From NCBI GenBank assembly GCA_016845175.1, contig JAERTD010000077.1, positions 62,001 to 126,000 of the forward strand: a DNA stretch of 64,000 nt, given 5' to 3'. The notes below the pieces were generated by a model that saw only the letters and a program-made list of their open reading frames with translations, did not search any database and was not told where the DNA came from. Made by a program: the position numbers and the translations under genes. The stretch's first letter is position 1; every line of letters begins with the position of its first letter. The DNA is from Bacteroidota bacterium. Lineage in GTDB: Bacteria; Bacteroidota; Bacteroidia; Bacteroidales; F082. This document shows, piece after piece, positions 18,081 to 28,391 of the stretch.

Positions 18081-19163
18081 CTACTTATAGATTTTCAGAT
18101 CATCAAGTGCCTTTTGATATCTCCGTGCATTTCTGTTGTGTTGCATATTGGTTTTGGCGAACTCATGATAGCCCGACAAATCAGCCCGTGCACAGAAATA
18201 CAAAAAATCATGCTCAGCATATTTAAGAACAGCATCGATGGAGGCAATTGACGGCACACAAATAGGACCAGGTGGCAAACCGGCATATTTGTAAGTATTA
18301 TAAGGAGAATCAATATTCTTATGTGCGTTTAACACACGGGTTATATTATAGTCGCCCATGGCAAAGATCAATGTGGGATCTGCCTGTAATAGCCAACCTT
18401 TATTGAGTCGGTTTATGTAGACCCCTGCAATATCGGCTTTTTCATCATTCTTTGCTGTTTCCTTCTCTACAATGGAGGCCAATGTGATTACCTCGTCTCT
18501 GGTCAGGCCTAGATCTTCCAGTTGCCTACTTCTCTCCCCACCCCAAAAGCTAAGATATTCTGCATACATTCTGTCCACAAATCCTTCGGCAGAAGTGGTC
18601 CAATAAAACTCATAGGTATTCGGTATGAAAATGGAAGTCTGTGTGGCCCTGGTCAGATTCATTTTGGCCAGGTATGTAGTATCCTCCAGTAATCGAACAA
18701 AATCCACTGAATCGGCTTCAATCTGCTTGCCTATTTTCCCTGCCAGGTCGTGAAGGTTTCTGATATTATTGAAAGTTACCTTGACCGGCACCTGGTTCCC
18801 AGACCTGAGCAGTGATATTAAGTCATTGTTGCTCATCTCATTCTCAATCTGATAACGGCCTGGCTTCACCAGAGTTGGATATTGCTTCTTTTCAGCCCAC
18901 CACTCGAAGTTTTTTCTATGTATGATCAATCCATTGCTATACAAGATTTGTTTGACTTGTTCAAAGCTTGCATCGCTGGGAATGGTAATGGTTACCTGTT
19001 TTCCTTCAGGAGTCCATACGTTGGGACTTTTAACGATGATGTACAGGTAATAGGCTGCCCCTGAAAGCATAAAAATACACAGAAGCAATAACCAAAAAAC
19101 AAGCCGGGCTGTTTGCTTTTTCCGTTTTTTAGGCACTCCGTATTTAGAATGGTAATAGGTCAT
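18081..19163 (-). CDS. mltG: Endolytic murein transglycosylase MltG
   Basis: A 360-residue inner membrane protein (formerly the YceG family). It has a basic cytoplasmic start (KKRKKQTAR), one membrane helix (VFWLLLLCIFMLSGAAYYLY), a LysM-like domain (ITIPSDASFEQVKQIL) and the catalytic domain with the essential glutamate in LASIVEKETAKNDEK and AGVYINRLNKGWLLQADPT. The end YAGLPPGPICVPSIASI is also family-typical. It cuts nascent glycan strands and so may set glycan length. I use the ATG at 19163 (MTYYHSKYG); a TTG eight codons earlier is possible. Confidence 0.95.
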   Translation of the reverse strand: MTYYHSKYGVPKKRKKQTARLVFWLLLLCIFMLSGAAYYLYIIVKSPNVWTPEGKQVTITIPSDASFEQVKQILYSNGLIIHRKNFEWWAEKKQYPTLVKPGRYQIENEMSNNDLISLLRSGNQVPVKVTFNNIRNLHDLAGKIGKQIEADSVDFVRLLEDTTYLAKMNLTRATQTSIFIPNTYEFYWTTSAEGFVDRMYAEYLSFWGGERSRQLEDLGLTRDEVITLASIVEKETAKNDEKADIAGVYINRLNKGWLLQADPTLIFAMGDYNITRVLNAHKNIDSPYNTYKYAGLPPGPICVPSIASIDAVLKYAEHDFLYFCARADLSGYHEFAKTNMQHNRNARRYQKALDDLKIYK

Positions 19164-19205
19164 AATTAAACAATTGGTTCTGGTCAATCAATTCTTTATA
19201 TGGCA

Positions 19206-19742
19206 TTATTCATTAATCGTATTAATTAACTGATAAAAGTACTCCTTTATCCAGGAAGCATTTCTTAAATTCCAGTCTCTCTTCTCACCCGACAACACAA
19301 AGCCTTTACTTTCAAATAATTGCATGCTTGACGAATTATTTTCTTCGATATGGCAATACAGCTGGTGTAGGTTCAGATGTTCAAAGGCATAGCTGATAAG
19401 CAGATCCAAAGCAAGACCTGCCAAACCCTTTGCCCTTTCTTCAGAGATTAACATGATTCCTACCCCTGCCCTTCGGTGTTTGGGTTCAAAATCAAAAAGG
19501 TCTATGGCTCCAATGGGAAAAGTTTTAGAATCTTCAGATTTTTCTATGATAAACCGGGCCTGACGTTGTGTGTAAAGGTCTTTGTCGGCCTGCATTACAT
19601 ATTGTTCAATATCAAAGCGAGCAAAAGGCATGGTGGTATGACTTAAGTGCCAAAATGAGGTGTCATTCTCGAAGGAGAACAAAAATTCAACATCTGTTGG
19701 CTCCACCGCTCTTAATCTGATATTATCCCTATTTAAATGCAT
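19206..19742 (-). CDS. GNAT-family N-acetyltransferase (RimJ/SpeG-like)
   Basis: A 178-residue single-domain acetyltransferase. It begins IRLRAVEPTDVEFLFSFEND, typical of the RimJ/RimL/SpeG group. The acetyl-CoA pyrophosphate loop is AGVGIMLISEERAKGLAGLAL (RxxGxG/A-like), and CHIEENNSSSMQLFESKGFVLSG is the usual motif B end. Substrate unknown: candidates are a protein N-terminus, a polyamine or a small molecule. The gene sits between dapF (39 bases upstream) and mltG on the same strand. Confidence 0.85.
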   Translation of the reverse strand: MHLNRDNIRLRAVEPTDVEFLFSFENDTSFWHLSHTTMPFARFDIEQYVMQADKDLYTQRQARFIIEKSEDSKTFPIGAIDLFDFEPKHRRAGVGIMLISEERAKGLAGLALDLLISYAFEHLNLHQLYCHIEENNSSSMQLFESKGFVLSGEKRDWNLRNASWIKEYFYQLINTINE

Positions 19743-19780
19743 GCTTTAATCCTCAAAATTCAGTCCATCTGCCAGACAAC

Positions 19781-20569
19781 CTATACATGTGTACTCCCTT
19801 TATACACAAAGGTTGCAGGTCCAGTTAAAACCAAGTTTCTAAAACCATGTTCAAAGGCATCAAAAGCGACCTTAAAATCGCCTCCCATGCTATGTATTTT
19901 TGGAGCCATTTTTCCTGTTTTAATGTAAACAGCGATGGCTGAGGCACAAACTCCGGTGCCACAAGAGAGGGTTTCCTCTTCCACTCCTCTCTCATAGGTT
20001 CTTACATATACTTTATCTTTCTTAATTTCCACAAAATTCACATTGGTACCATCGGGCATGAAGCGTTCACTGTTCCTGGTATTCCTACCTTCTGTCAGCA
20101 CATCAAACTCTGCCAAATGTTCCACAAATTCTACATAATGTGGTGACCCGGTGTCCATAAACATAAATGAATCGTTTCGCTCCACTTCATCAACATCTCC
20201 CATTTCAAGCGACACCTGAAAGGAGCGTCCACTATCTATCATATGATCGATGACTGCGTGGTGTACACCATCAAATGCTTCAAAGTCCTGTGTTTGTCCT
20301 GCCATTCGGTTAAGAAAGACACAAAGGGCTATGCATCTGCCTCCATTACCACACATACTGCTTAACCTCCCATCTGAATTATAATACTCCATCCGGTAAT
20401 CATACTTATCCGAAGCACCAATCAACATAAGGCCATCTGCGCCAATGCCAAACCTACGATTACATAATTGACTGATTTGTTCTTCATTTAATGATATGGC
20501 CCCTTTACGGTTGTCACAAATCACAAAATCATTTCCATTGGCCTGATACTTCCAAAAATCGATTTGCAT
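19781..20569 (-). CDS. dapF: Diaminopimelate epimerase
   Basis: A 262-residue enzyme when started at MQIDFWKYQANGNDF, which aligns with the start of known DapF proteins. The two catalytic cysteines lie in SSMCGNGGRC and TLSCGTGVCAS. It epimerizes LL- to meso-diaminopimelate for lysine and peptidoglycan synthesis. A start at 20602 would add 11 residues. It is the first gene of the minus-strand run that continues with the acetyltransferase, mltG and the mutase. Confidence 0.95.
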   Translation of the reverse strand: MQIDFWKYQANGNDFVICDNRKGAISLNEEQISQLCNRRFGIGADGLMLIGASDKYDYRMEYYNSDGRLSSMCGNGGRCIALCVFLNRMAGQTQDFEAFDGVHHAVIDHMIDSGRSFQVSLEMGDVDEVERNDSFMFMDTGSPHYVEFVEHLAEFDVLTEGRNTRNSERFMPDGTNVNFVEIKKDKVYVRTYERGVEEETLSCGTGVCASAIAVYIKTGKMAPKIHSMGGDFKVAFDAFEHGFRNLVLTGPATFVYKGSTHV

Positions 20570-20758
20570 ATGCATTCTCTTTTTTAAGTCGGATGGTAAC
20601 ATCTGGCTTCGCCAATCGTATTATCAACAGACAATCTGTTTGGGTGTTATTGTTCAAAGAATTCTTAACATTTATTAACGCTGTGAACAAAATTAATCCT
20701 ACAACCGTGCGTTTTCACAACAAAAATACGAGAGAATTATAAATTAAACAATTTAACA

Positions 20759-22222
20759 ATGAGTACATTTTATAAAAGTTTCGCGGGTGCCATACTGGGA
20801 TCAGTCTTAGTGGTGGCGGCTTTTCTTTTATTTTATCCAAAACATAACACTCAGAAAATCAGCCTTGAGTCCTATGCTACTGATACCCAAACGGGTCCGC
20901 AATTACCGATACAAGCGGTAAGTTTTCCCATGGCACAGGAAGCTGATTTCATAACCGCAGCTGAGAAATCCATTAATGCAGTAGTCCACATTAAGACCGA
21001 GATTCGGGTAAAAACAAGTTCTTACGAGAATTTTTTCAATCCCTTCCGAGATTATTTTGGAAACCCTAACAGAAGTAATATTTATACGGCTTTTGGATCC
21101 GGGGTCATTATTTCTTCGGATGGATATATAGTAACCAACAATCATGTGGTAGAAGGTGCAGATAAAATCTCCGTAACCTTCAATAACAAAGAAGAACTGG
21201 AAGCTAAGATTATTGGACGGGATCCAGGTACTGATTTAGCACTCATTAAGGTGGAAGCCAGTGATCTTGTTTTTCTAACCTATGGCAATTCTGATGCCGT
21301 TCGTATTGGAGAATGGGTATTGGCTGTTGGCAACCCTTTCAACCTTACTTCCACGGTAACCGCGGGTATAGTTAGTGCTAAGGCAAGAAATATCAATATA
21401 CTGGGAGCCCAGTCCTCCATTGAGTCGTTTATCCAGACTGATGCCGTGGTGAACCGGGGTAACAGCGGAGGTGCTTTGGTGAATATCGAAGGTGAGCTGG
21501 TGGGAATTAATGCTGCCATTGCCTCTCATACAGGTGTTTACGAAGGTTATTCATTTGCAATACCTGTCAATATTGTTAAGAAGGTGGTTGGTGACCTAAA
21601 GCGTTACGGTGAGATTCAAAGGGCATATATTGGTGTTCAAATCAGAGACATTGATGCCGAATTTGCTCAAGAAATCGGGCTTGACAAGGTTAGTGGAGTA
21701 TATATCGCCAGCATAGTTGAGAATGGTGGTGCTGATCAGGCAGGCATTCAAGAAGCTGATGTAATTGTATCCATCGATCAGAGCCCAATCAATAGTCTAT
21801 CTGAACTCATGGGAACCATTGCTCAGTATAGTCCGGGAGCACAGGTAAGTGTAAGAATATTAAGGGATAACAAACCCATGGTCTTTGATGTTACCTTGCA
21901 AAATCAAAACGGGACTACAGCCATTGTTAAAACTCAGGATGCTTTCTATAATGAGCTATTAGGGGCTTCCCTACAGAAGATTGACAAGAAGGAACTCCAG
22001 GATCTGAATATCCAACATGGCTTAAGAATAACCAAAGTTGAAGATGGAATTCTCAGACGTGGAGGTATCAACCCTGGTTTTATCATTACAGAAATCAACG
22101 ACTATGATGTTCATTCGAAAACAAGTCTGCAAGATGCTCTAAAACAAAGCCGTAGACATACTATTCGCCTAAAAGGAGTATTCCCTAATGGGGTGAAAGT
22201 TTCCTATGAATTTATGCTCTGA
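20759..22222 (+). CDS. Periplasmic HtrA/DegQ-type serine protease-chaperone
   Basis: A 487-residue protein with an N-terminal membrane anchor or signal (ILGSVLVVAAFLLFYP). The trypsin-like domain has the catalytic triad H129 (VTNNHVVEGAD), D159 (GTDLALIKV) and S236 (NRGNSGGAL). Two PDZ domains follow (about residues 285-375 and 395-485), the first with YIGVQIRDID and the second with GLRITKVEDGI. It degrades or refolds damaged envelope proteins. It is divergent from dapF and precedes the primary sigma factor gene by 73 bases. Confidence 0.95.
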   Translation: MSTFYKSFAGAILGSVLVVAAFLLFYPKHNTQKISLESYATDTQTGPQLPIQAVSFPMAQEADFITAAEKSINAVVHIKTEIRVKTSSYENFFNPFRDYFGNPNRSNIYTAFGSGVIISSDGYIVTNNHVVEGADKISVTFNNKEELEAKIIGRDPGTDLALIKVEASDLVFLTYGNSDAVRIGEWVLAVGNPFNLTSTVTAGIVSAKARNINILGAQSSIESFIQTDAVVNRGNSGGALVNIEGELVGINAAIASHTGVYEGYSFAIPVNIVKKVVGDLKRYGEIQRAYIGVQIRDIDAEFAQEIGLDKVSGVYIASIVENGGADQAGIQEADVIVSIDQSPINSLSELMGTIAQYSPGAQVSVRILRDNKPMVFDVTLQNQNGTTAIVKTQDAFYNELLGASLQKIDKKELQDLNIQHGLRITKVEDGILRRGGINPGFIITEINDYDVHSKTSLQDALKQSRRHTIRLKGVFPNGVKVSYEFML

Positions 22223-22295
22223 TATTTGTAATTTAGATTTATTTTAGATAAATTGCATGCCCTTTTCTCAAACAGACTAAAACTCACCGCCCATA

Positions 22296-23162
22296 ATGCG
22301 CCAACTAAAAATAACCAAATCAATAACTAACAGAAACACTGCCTCTCTGGATAAATATTTACAAGAGATTGGCAAAGAGGACCTTATCACTGCTGAACAA
22401 GAGGTTGATCTGGCGAGAAAGATAAAGGCTGGTGATCCTATAGCCCTAGAAAAACTTACCAAAGCCAATTTACGCTTTGTGGTTTCTGTGGCCAAACAAT
22501 ATCAAAACCAGGGCTTAAGTCTTCCTGACCTGATCAATGAAGGAAATGTGGGGCTGATCAAAGCAGCACAGCGATTTGATGAAACCAGAGGTTTTAAATT
22601 CATCTCCTACGCAGTGTGGTGGATTCGACAATCCATTTTACAGGCACTTGCTGAACAATCCCGGATTGTCCGATTGCCTTTGAACCAGGTGGGATCGTTG
22701 AATAAAATCAAAAAGATATCCTCACGTCTTGAGCAGATCTATGAAAGACCTCCCTCTCCTACCGAGATCGCAGACGAAATGGAGGTACCCAACCATAAAA
22801 TTGATTCGGCAATGAAAATTGCCACTCGCTATGTGTCCATGGATGCTCCTTTGGCCTCTGATGAAGAAACCAAGTTTCTGGATGTCTTTGTTCCCACTGA
22901 CACTCAGGATACAGATGAGGACCTCATGAGAGAATCACTAGGAAGGGAAATCCAACGTTCATTGGCCACCTTAAGTGAAAAGGAAAGAGATGTAATTAAT
23001 CTGTACTATGGTATTGGCCTCAACCATGGGTTGACACTGGAGGAAATTGGCTCAAAGTTTAACCTTACCAGAGAAAGGGTCAGACAAATAAAGGAAAAGG
23101 CCATTCGCCGATTAAGACATACCTCTAGAAGCCGATTACTAAAAGCCTATCTCGGGCAATAA
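22296..23162 (+). CDS. rpoD: Primary RNA polymerase sigma factor (Bacteroidota RpoD/SigA type)
   Basis: A 288-residue group 1 sigma factor, short because it lacks region 1.1, as in Bacteroidota. It starts [15 protein letters not shown], then region 1.2 ([20 protein letters not shown]), region 2 ([24 protein letters not shown] and [17 protein letters not shown]), region 3 ([12 protein letters not shown]) and region 4 ([27 protein letters not shown]). This is the factor expected to read the TTTG/TAnnTTTG promoters noted in this window. A strong terminator follows. Confidence 0.96.
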   Translation: MRQLKITKSITNRNTASLDKYLQEIGKEDLITAEQEVDLARKIKAGDPIALEKLTKANLRFVVSVAKQYQNQGLSLPDLINEGNVGLIKAAQRFDETRGFKFISYAVWWIRQSILQALAEQSRIVRLPLNQVGSLNKIKKISSRLEQIYERPPSPTEIADEMEVPNHKIDSAMKIATRYVSMDAPLASDEETKFLDVFVPTDTQDTDEDLMRESLGREIQRSLATLSEKERDVINLYYGIGLNHGLTLEEIGSKFNLTRERVRQIKEKAIRRLRHTSRSRLLKAYLGQ

Positions 23163-23181
23163 GGCCATTAAGATTTTGTAA

Positions 23182-23217
23182 AAAAAAGGCTGGTTTGAAA
23201 CAAACCAGCCTTTTTTT
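23182..23217 (+). terminator. Strong terminator after the sigma factor gene
   Basis: GGCTGGTTTG and CAAACCAGCC pair perfectly around AAA, flanked by A7 and T7, so the stem can extend to 17 pairs. Confidence 0.93.
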
Positions 23218-23282
23218 ATACTTTTGCTTTTGAAGGGCTTAGGCTGCCTCTTCTTTCAAGTATCATAACCAAAAATTAATGC

Positions 23283-24746
23283 ATGAAAATTGATAAGAAT
23301 TTAAACGGGAAGTACGAGACTTCCTTGTCGGAATGGTCAAGAGATGAAATGCTAGCTGATGAGTTTATTAGCGTTCATTCCAAGTTGTTCTATGAAAAGT
23401 CCATCGAACTGGTGTTGCTACGCAACCAGCTCATTGACAGAAGTGCTAGTCTTATACTCTACTGGCATTCCTATGTGGAAAATATTATATCCAAAACCTT
23501 AAAAATTGAGGATTCTCTCACATTGGCCAAAGCCATACTACACTGTAATGTAGGACCTTCCAAATTGGATATTGGCAGGTTAAACAGAGAGTGGATTGAG
23601 GAAAAGTCCAATTACCTCAATGCAGAAGATTTCATATCTGTGAAGCTCAAGCACCTAATTTCTGACACTAAGACCAACCAAAAACCAGTAGATGTGGTTT
23701 TGTTTGGTTTTGGTCGTATCGGTCGTTTGTTAGCCCGGGAGTTGATTATTCAGGGAAACGGTAAACAACTTCGTGTGAAAGCCATTGTTACCAGAGGAAA
23801 TGATGACCTTCAAATTATTAAAAGGGCTTCATTATTCCGTCATGATTCCGTTCACGGACCTTTCCGAGGTGTGGCTGTGGAGAATTTGGATGACAAAACC
23901 ATTTTCATCAATGGGCATAAGGTACTTATGCTTGCTACCAATAACCCCGATGACATTGATTATACCGAATATGGTATTAACGATGCCATATTGATAGACA
24001 ATACAGGAATTTTCCGCGACCGTGAAGGCTTGGGGCGTCACCTGAAGGCCAAAGGTATCTCAAAGGTGTTGCTTACAGCACCTGGCAAGGGAGATTTACC
24101 TAATATCGTATTTGGTGTAAACCACCAAACTGTTGATTTCAATGCCGAAAACATATTGTCGGCAGCATCCTGTACAACCAATGCCGCTGCCCCAATTCTT
24201 CATGTAATTGAAAATGAAATCGGTATTGAGTCAGGACACCTGGAAACAGTTCACTCCTACACCAACGACCAAAACCTGCTGGATAACTTCCATAAGAAAT
24301 ACCGCAGAGGCCGTTCAGCTCCATTGAACCTGGTGATTACGGAAACTGGTGCAGCTAAGGCTGTTACTAAGATTATTCCCAGCATAGCCGGTAAATTAAC
24401 TGGTAATGCTATCCGTGTTCCTACACCAAATGTTTCCTTGGTAATCATGTCATTGAATCTCAAAAGAGAAACTTCACTGGAAGAAGTCAACGAGTTAATC
24501 CGGGCCAAAACACTATCCGGAGAATTAGTAGCTCAAATCAAATACTCTACCGCCAATGATGCGGTTTCCTCTGACTTTACCAGCGAGCCAGCCACATCAG
24601 TTTATGATAGTCTGGCTACCAAGGTTTCTCAGGATAATAAAAGTATAGTACTCTATGTATGGTATGATAATGAATTTGGTTATACCCTTCAGGTAATCAG
24701 GGTAGCTAAATCAATGGGAGGAGTTAAAAGGCCAACCTATTATTAA
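23283..24746 (+). CDS. gap: Glyceraldehyde-3-phosphate dehydrogenase, long N-terminal form
   Basis: A 487-residue GAPDH. Residues 135-480 are the classical enzyme: VLFGFGRIGRLLAREL (NAD-binding), catalytic cysteine C297 in SAASCTTNAAAP, the HSYTNDQNLLDNFHKKYRRGR substrate loop, and WYDNEFGYTLQVIR at the end. The extra first about 130 residues are helical and charged (for example SRDEMLADEFISVHSKLFYEKS). I recall this long form from Bacteroidota and some other bacteria, where it exists beside a normal-length enzyme. It oxidizes glyceraldehyde-3-phosphate in glycolysis or runs in reverse. The role of the extension is unknown. Confidence 0.93.
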   Translation: MKIDKNLNGKYETSLSEWSRDEMLADEFISVHSKLFYEKSIELVLLRNQLIDRSASLILYWHSYVENIISKTLKIEDSLTLAKAILHCNVGPSKLDIGRLNREWIEEKSNYLNAEDFISVKLKHLISDTKTNQKPVDVVLFGFGRIGRLLARELIIQGNGKQLRVKAIVTRGNDDLQIIKRASLFRHDSVHGPFRGVAVENLDDKTIFINGHKVLMLATNNPDDIDYTEYGINDAILIDNTGIFRDREGLGRHLKAKGISKVLLTAPGKGDLPNIVFGVNHQTVDFNAENILSAASCTTNAAAPILHVIENEIGIESGHLETVHSYTNDQNLLDNFHKKYRRGRSAPLNLVITETGAAKAVTKIIPSIAGKLTGNAIRVPTPNVSLVIMSLNLKRETSLEEVNELIRAKTLSGELVAQIKYSTANDAVSSDFTSEPATSVYDSLATKVSQDNKSIVLYVWYDNEFGYTLQVIRVAKSMGGVKRPTYY

Positions 24747-24760
24747 ATCCATCAAAATAT

Positions 24761-24812
24761 ACCGGTCGAATCTGTCTGGGTTGTATAACCCAAATGATTC
24801 GGCCGGTTTTTT
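24761..24812 (+). terminator. Compound terminator after gap
   Basis: A 12-base outer stem (24761-24772 with 24796-24807, one G-U pair) encloses a second small stem TGGGTT/AACCCA (24777-24792), and six T follow. The nested shape is larger than a normal terminator. Confidence 0.85.
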
Positions 24813-24924
24813 ATTTGTTAAAAAGTAGTAATTATTAAATTTTTCAGAACACATATATTGTTGTTTATTTGCAGCTAGAAGAGGATTGATACTCTGATCT
24901 TACGAACACATAGCCGAGGCATAA

Positions 24925-26721
<1,797 letters not shown>

Positions 26722-26729
<8 letters not shown>

Positions 26730-27264
26730 AATGATCCTCCATCAAACGCTCCATGGCACGTTTAAACGCTGCCCCTCTGGCGGTTCCCAACAATAACTTC
26801 TTATCTCCTTTGAGATATAATTGCATACCTTTATTTCCCCTTACATTAAAGGCTTTATCATTTTTCTTCTTCCCCTGCTTGATACCCCATCCACCATATT
26901 CTTTTATGGGTTTATAGGTTCTCAATTCATAGGATAGAATATCCGTTTTAGGAATAAACTTTTCCTTGCTCATCAGCGGGGGATAGCTATAATAAATTCC
27001 TTCTTTCATAATACGAATGAGTAGGCGTGAACTAAACATGAGTAATCCAGAGCCCAGCATGATCAGGATGACCAATACTGCCATGATGATAAATCCTTTA
27101 TCTGAGAGAGGTTTGCTACCCCAGGAAATACCCAGTACAAATTGGTAATATGCTCCCACTAAAAGCAATATGAGTACCCCTGTATAAAGGATACCCATAC
27201 CTATTCGTAATCCCTGAGAATCATAAGGCTGCTCTTCAGAATATAACTTTGCGATAGCTTTCAT
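26722..27264 (-). CDS. Membrane protein with a PH-like cytoplasmic domain
   Basis: With the ATG at 27264 the protein has 180 residues. Two membrane helices (IGMGILYTGVLILLLVGAYYQ and IIMAVLVILIMLGSGLLMF) are followed by a beta-rich domain (MKEGIYYSYPPL, DILSYELRTYKPI, GMQLYLKGDKKLLLGTARG) that looks like the bacterial PH-like fold of a transmembrane regulator. Function unknown. It lies 33 bases after the SPFH gene and overlaps the Arc-type gene, so the three form one unit. A TTG seven codons earlier is an alternative start. Confidence 0.75.
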
Positions 27265-27297
27265 AAGCCATTCGTATTTTCCCAAATGGGATGCTTT

Positions 27298-28149
27298 TTA
27301 ATAAATACTTCCCGTATTAACCACTGGCGCCACATCCTTATCTGAAGTCAGTACAACCATCAGATTACTGACCATGGTGGCTTTCTTATCGTCATCCAAT
27401 TCAATGATTTCTTTTTCGGCAAGACTTTCAAGAGCCATTTCAACCATACCTACAGCACCTTCCACAATTTTTGTTCGCGCTGCTACAATGGCAGTGGCCT
27501 GCTGACGTTTAAGCATGGCTCCTGCTATTTCCTGTGCATATGCAATATAATTGATCCTGGCTTCCATCACCTCTATACCAGCTATGGACAAACGTTCGGA
27601 AATCTCGTCTTCCAGCATTTGATTCACTTCTTCTCCACCACTTCTGAGTGTAATTTCAGCTTTCTCCTGTTCAAAATTGTCATAAGGATAATGGCCGGCC
27701 AGTTTTCGCACCGCTGCTTCACTCTGTATGTCCACAAAATGTACATAATCATCCACATCGAAAGCCGCATTGTAAGTGTTGCGGACCCGCCAAACCATAA
27801 CCACACCAATCATAATCGGATTTCCGATTTTATCATTTACTTTAATGGGAGCGCTATCTAAATTTCTAGCCCTTAAAGAGATTTTCTTTTTGCTAAAAAA
27901 TGGATTTACCCACCAGAAACCATTCTTCCTAATGGTGCCTTTATAAGCCCCAAATAATATGAGTACACTCGACTCATTGGGATTTACAATAACAAAGCCC
28001 AGCAATAGGAATAATCCTACGATCAACGGAATGAGTAGTAAAATCATTTTTAAAAATATCATTCCGAGAATGGAAGGAATAATCATTAATATGGCGACTG
28101 TCAACATCAGATAGCCCGAAATGGGACTAAATTCTTTTTCATTTTTCAT
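27298..28149 (-). CDS. SPFH/stomatin-like membrane protein
   Basis: A 283-residue protein. Two N-terminal hydrophobic helices (about residues 11-60) lead into FVIVNPNESSVLILFGAYKGT, the start of a SPFH/prohibitin domain, with VVMVWRVRNTYNAAFDVDDY and the helical part EDEISERLSIAGIEVMEARI. The end EKEIIELDDDKKATMVSNLMV is typical of the bacterial slipin-like group. These proteins form large rings or membrane microdomains. It leads a three-gene operon with the PH-like membrane protein and the Arc-type protein. Confidence 0.9.
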   Translation of the reverse strand: MKNEKEFSPISGYLMLTVAILMIIPSILGMIFLKMILLLIPLIVGLFLLLGFVIVNPNESSVLILFGAYKGTIRKNGFWWVNPFFSKKKISLRARNLDSAPIKVNDKIGNPIMIGVVMVWRVRNTYNAAFDVDDYVHFVDIQSEAAVRKLAGHYPYDNFEQEKAEITLRSGGEEVNQMLEDEISERLSIAGIEVMEARINYIAYAQEIAGAMLKRQQATAIVAARTKIVEGAVGMVEMALESLAEKEIIELDDDKKATMVSNLMVVLTSDKDVAPVVNTGSIY

Positions 28150-28358
28150 GGTTATAATTATTTAGGTGATATTATTTTGATATCACAATAGTACTACTTT
28201 TTTGTTTATGTGTCAAGGATTTGTTGTGTTTTTTTCTGACTTCTCCTCATCAACAAATAAAAATGCAGATAACTACCTTTAGGTTAGACACTGTTACACA
28301 ATATTTTAAAGCATTCTATGCAATTGAACATCACTTAAAATCGTTTCACATTTCTGAT

Positions 28359-28366
28359 TAACTTTG
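28359..28366 (+). promoter_or_regulatory. Putative -7 element for yidC
   Basis: TAACTTTG matches TAnnTTTG and lies 25 bases before the ATG. No good -33 box is seen. Confidence 0.45.
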
Positions 28367-28391
28367 CAACTCATTTTTCAGAATTATCGAC

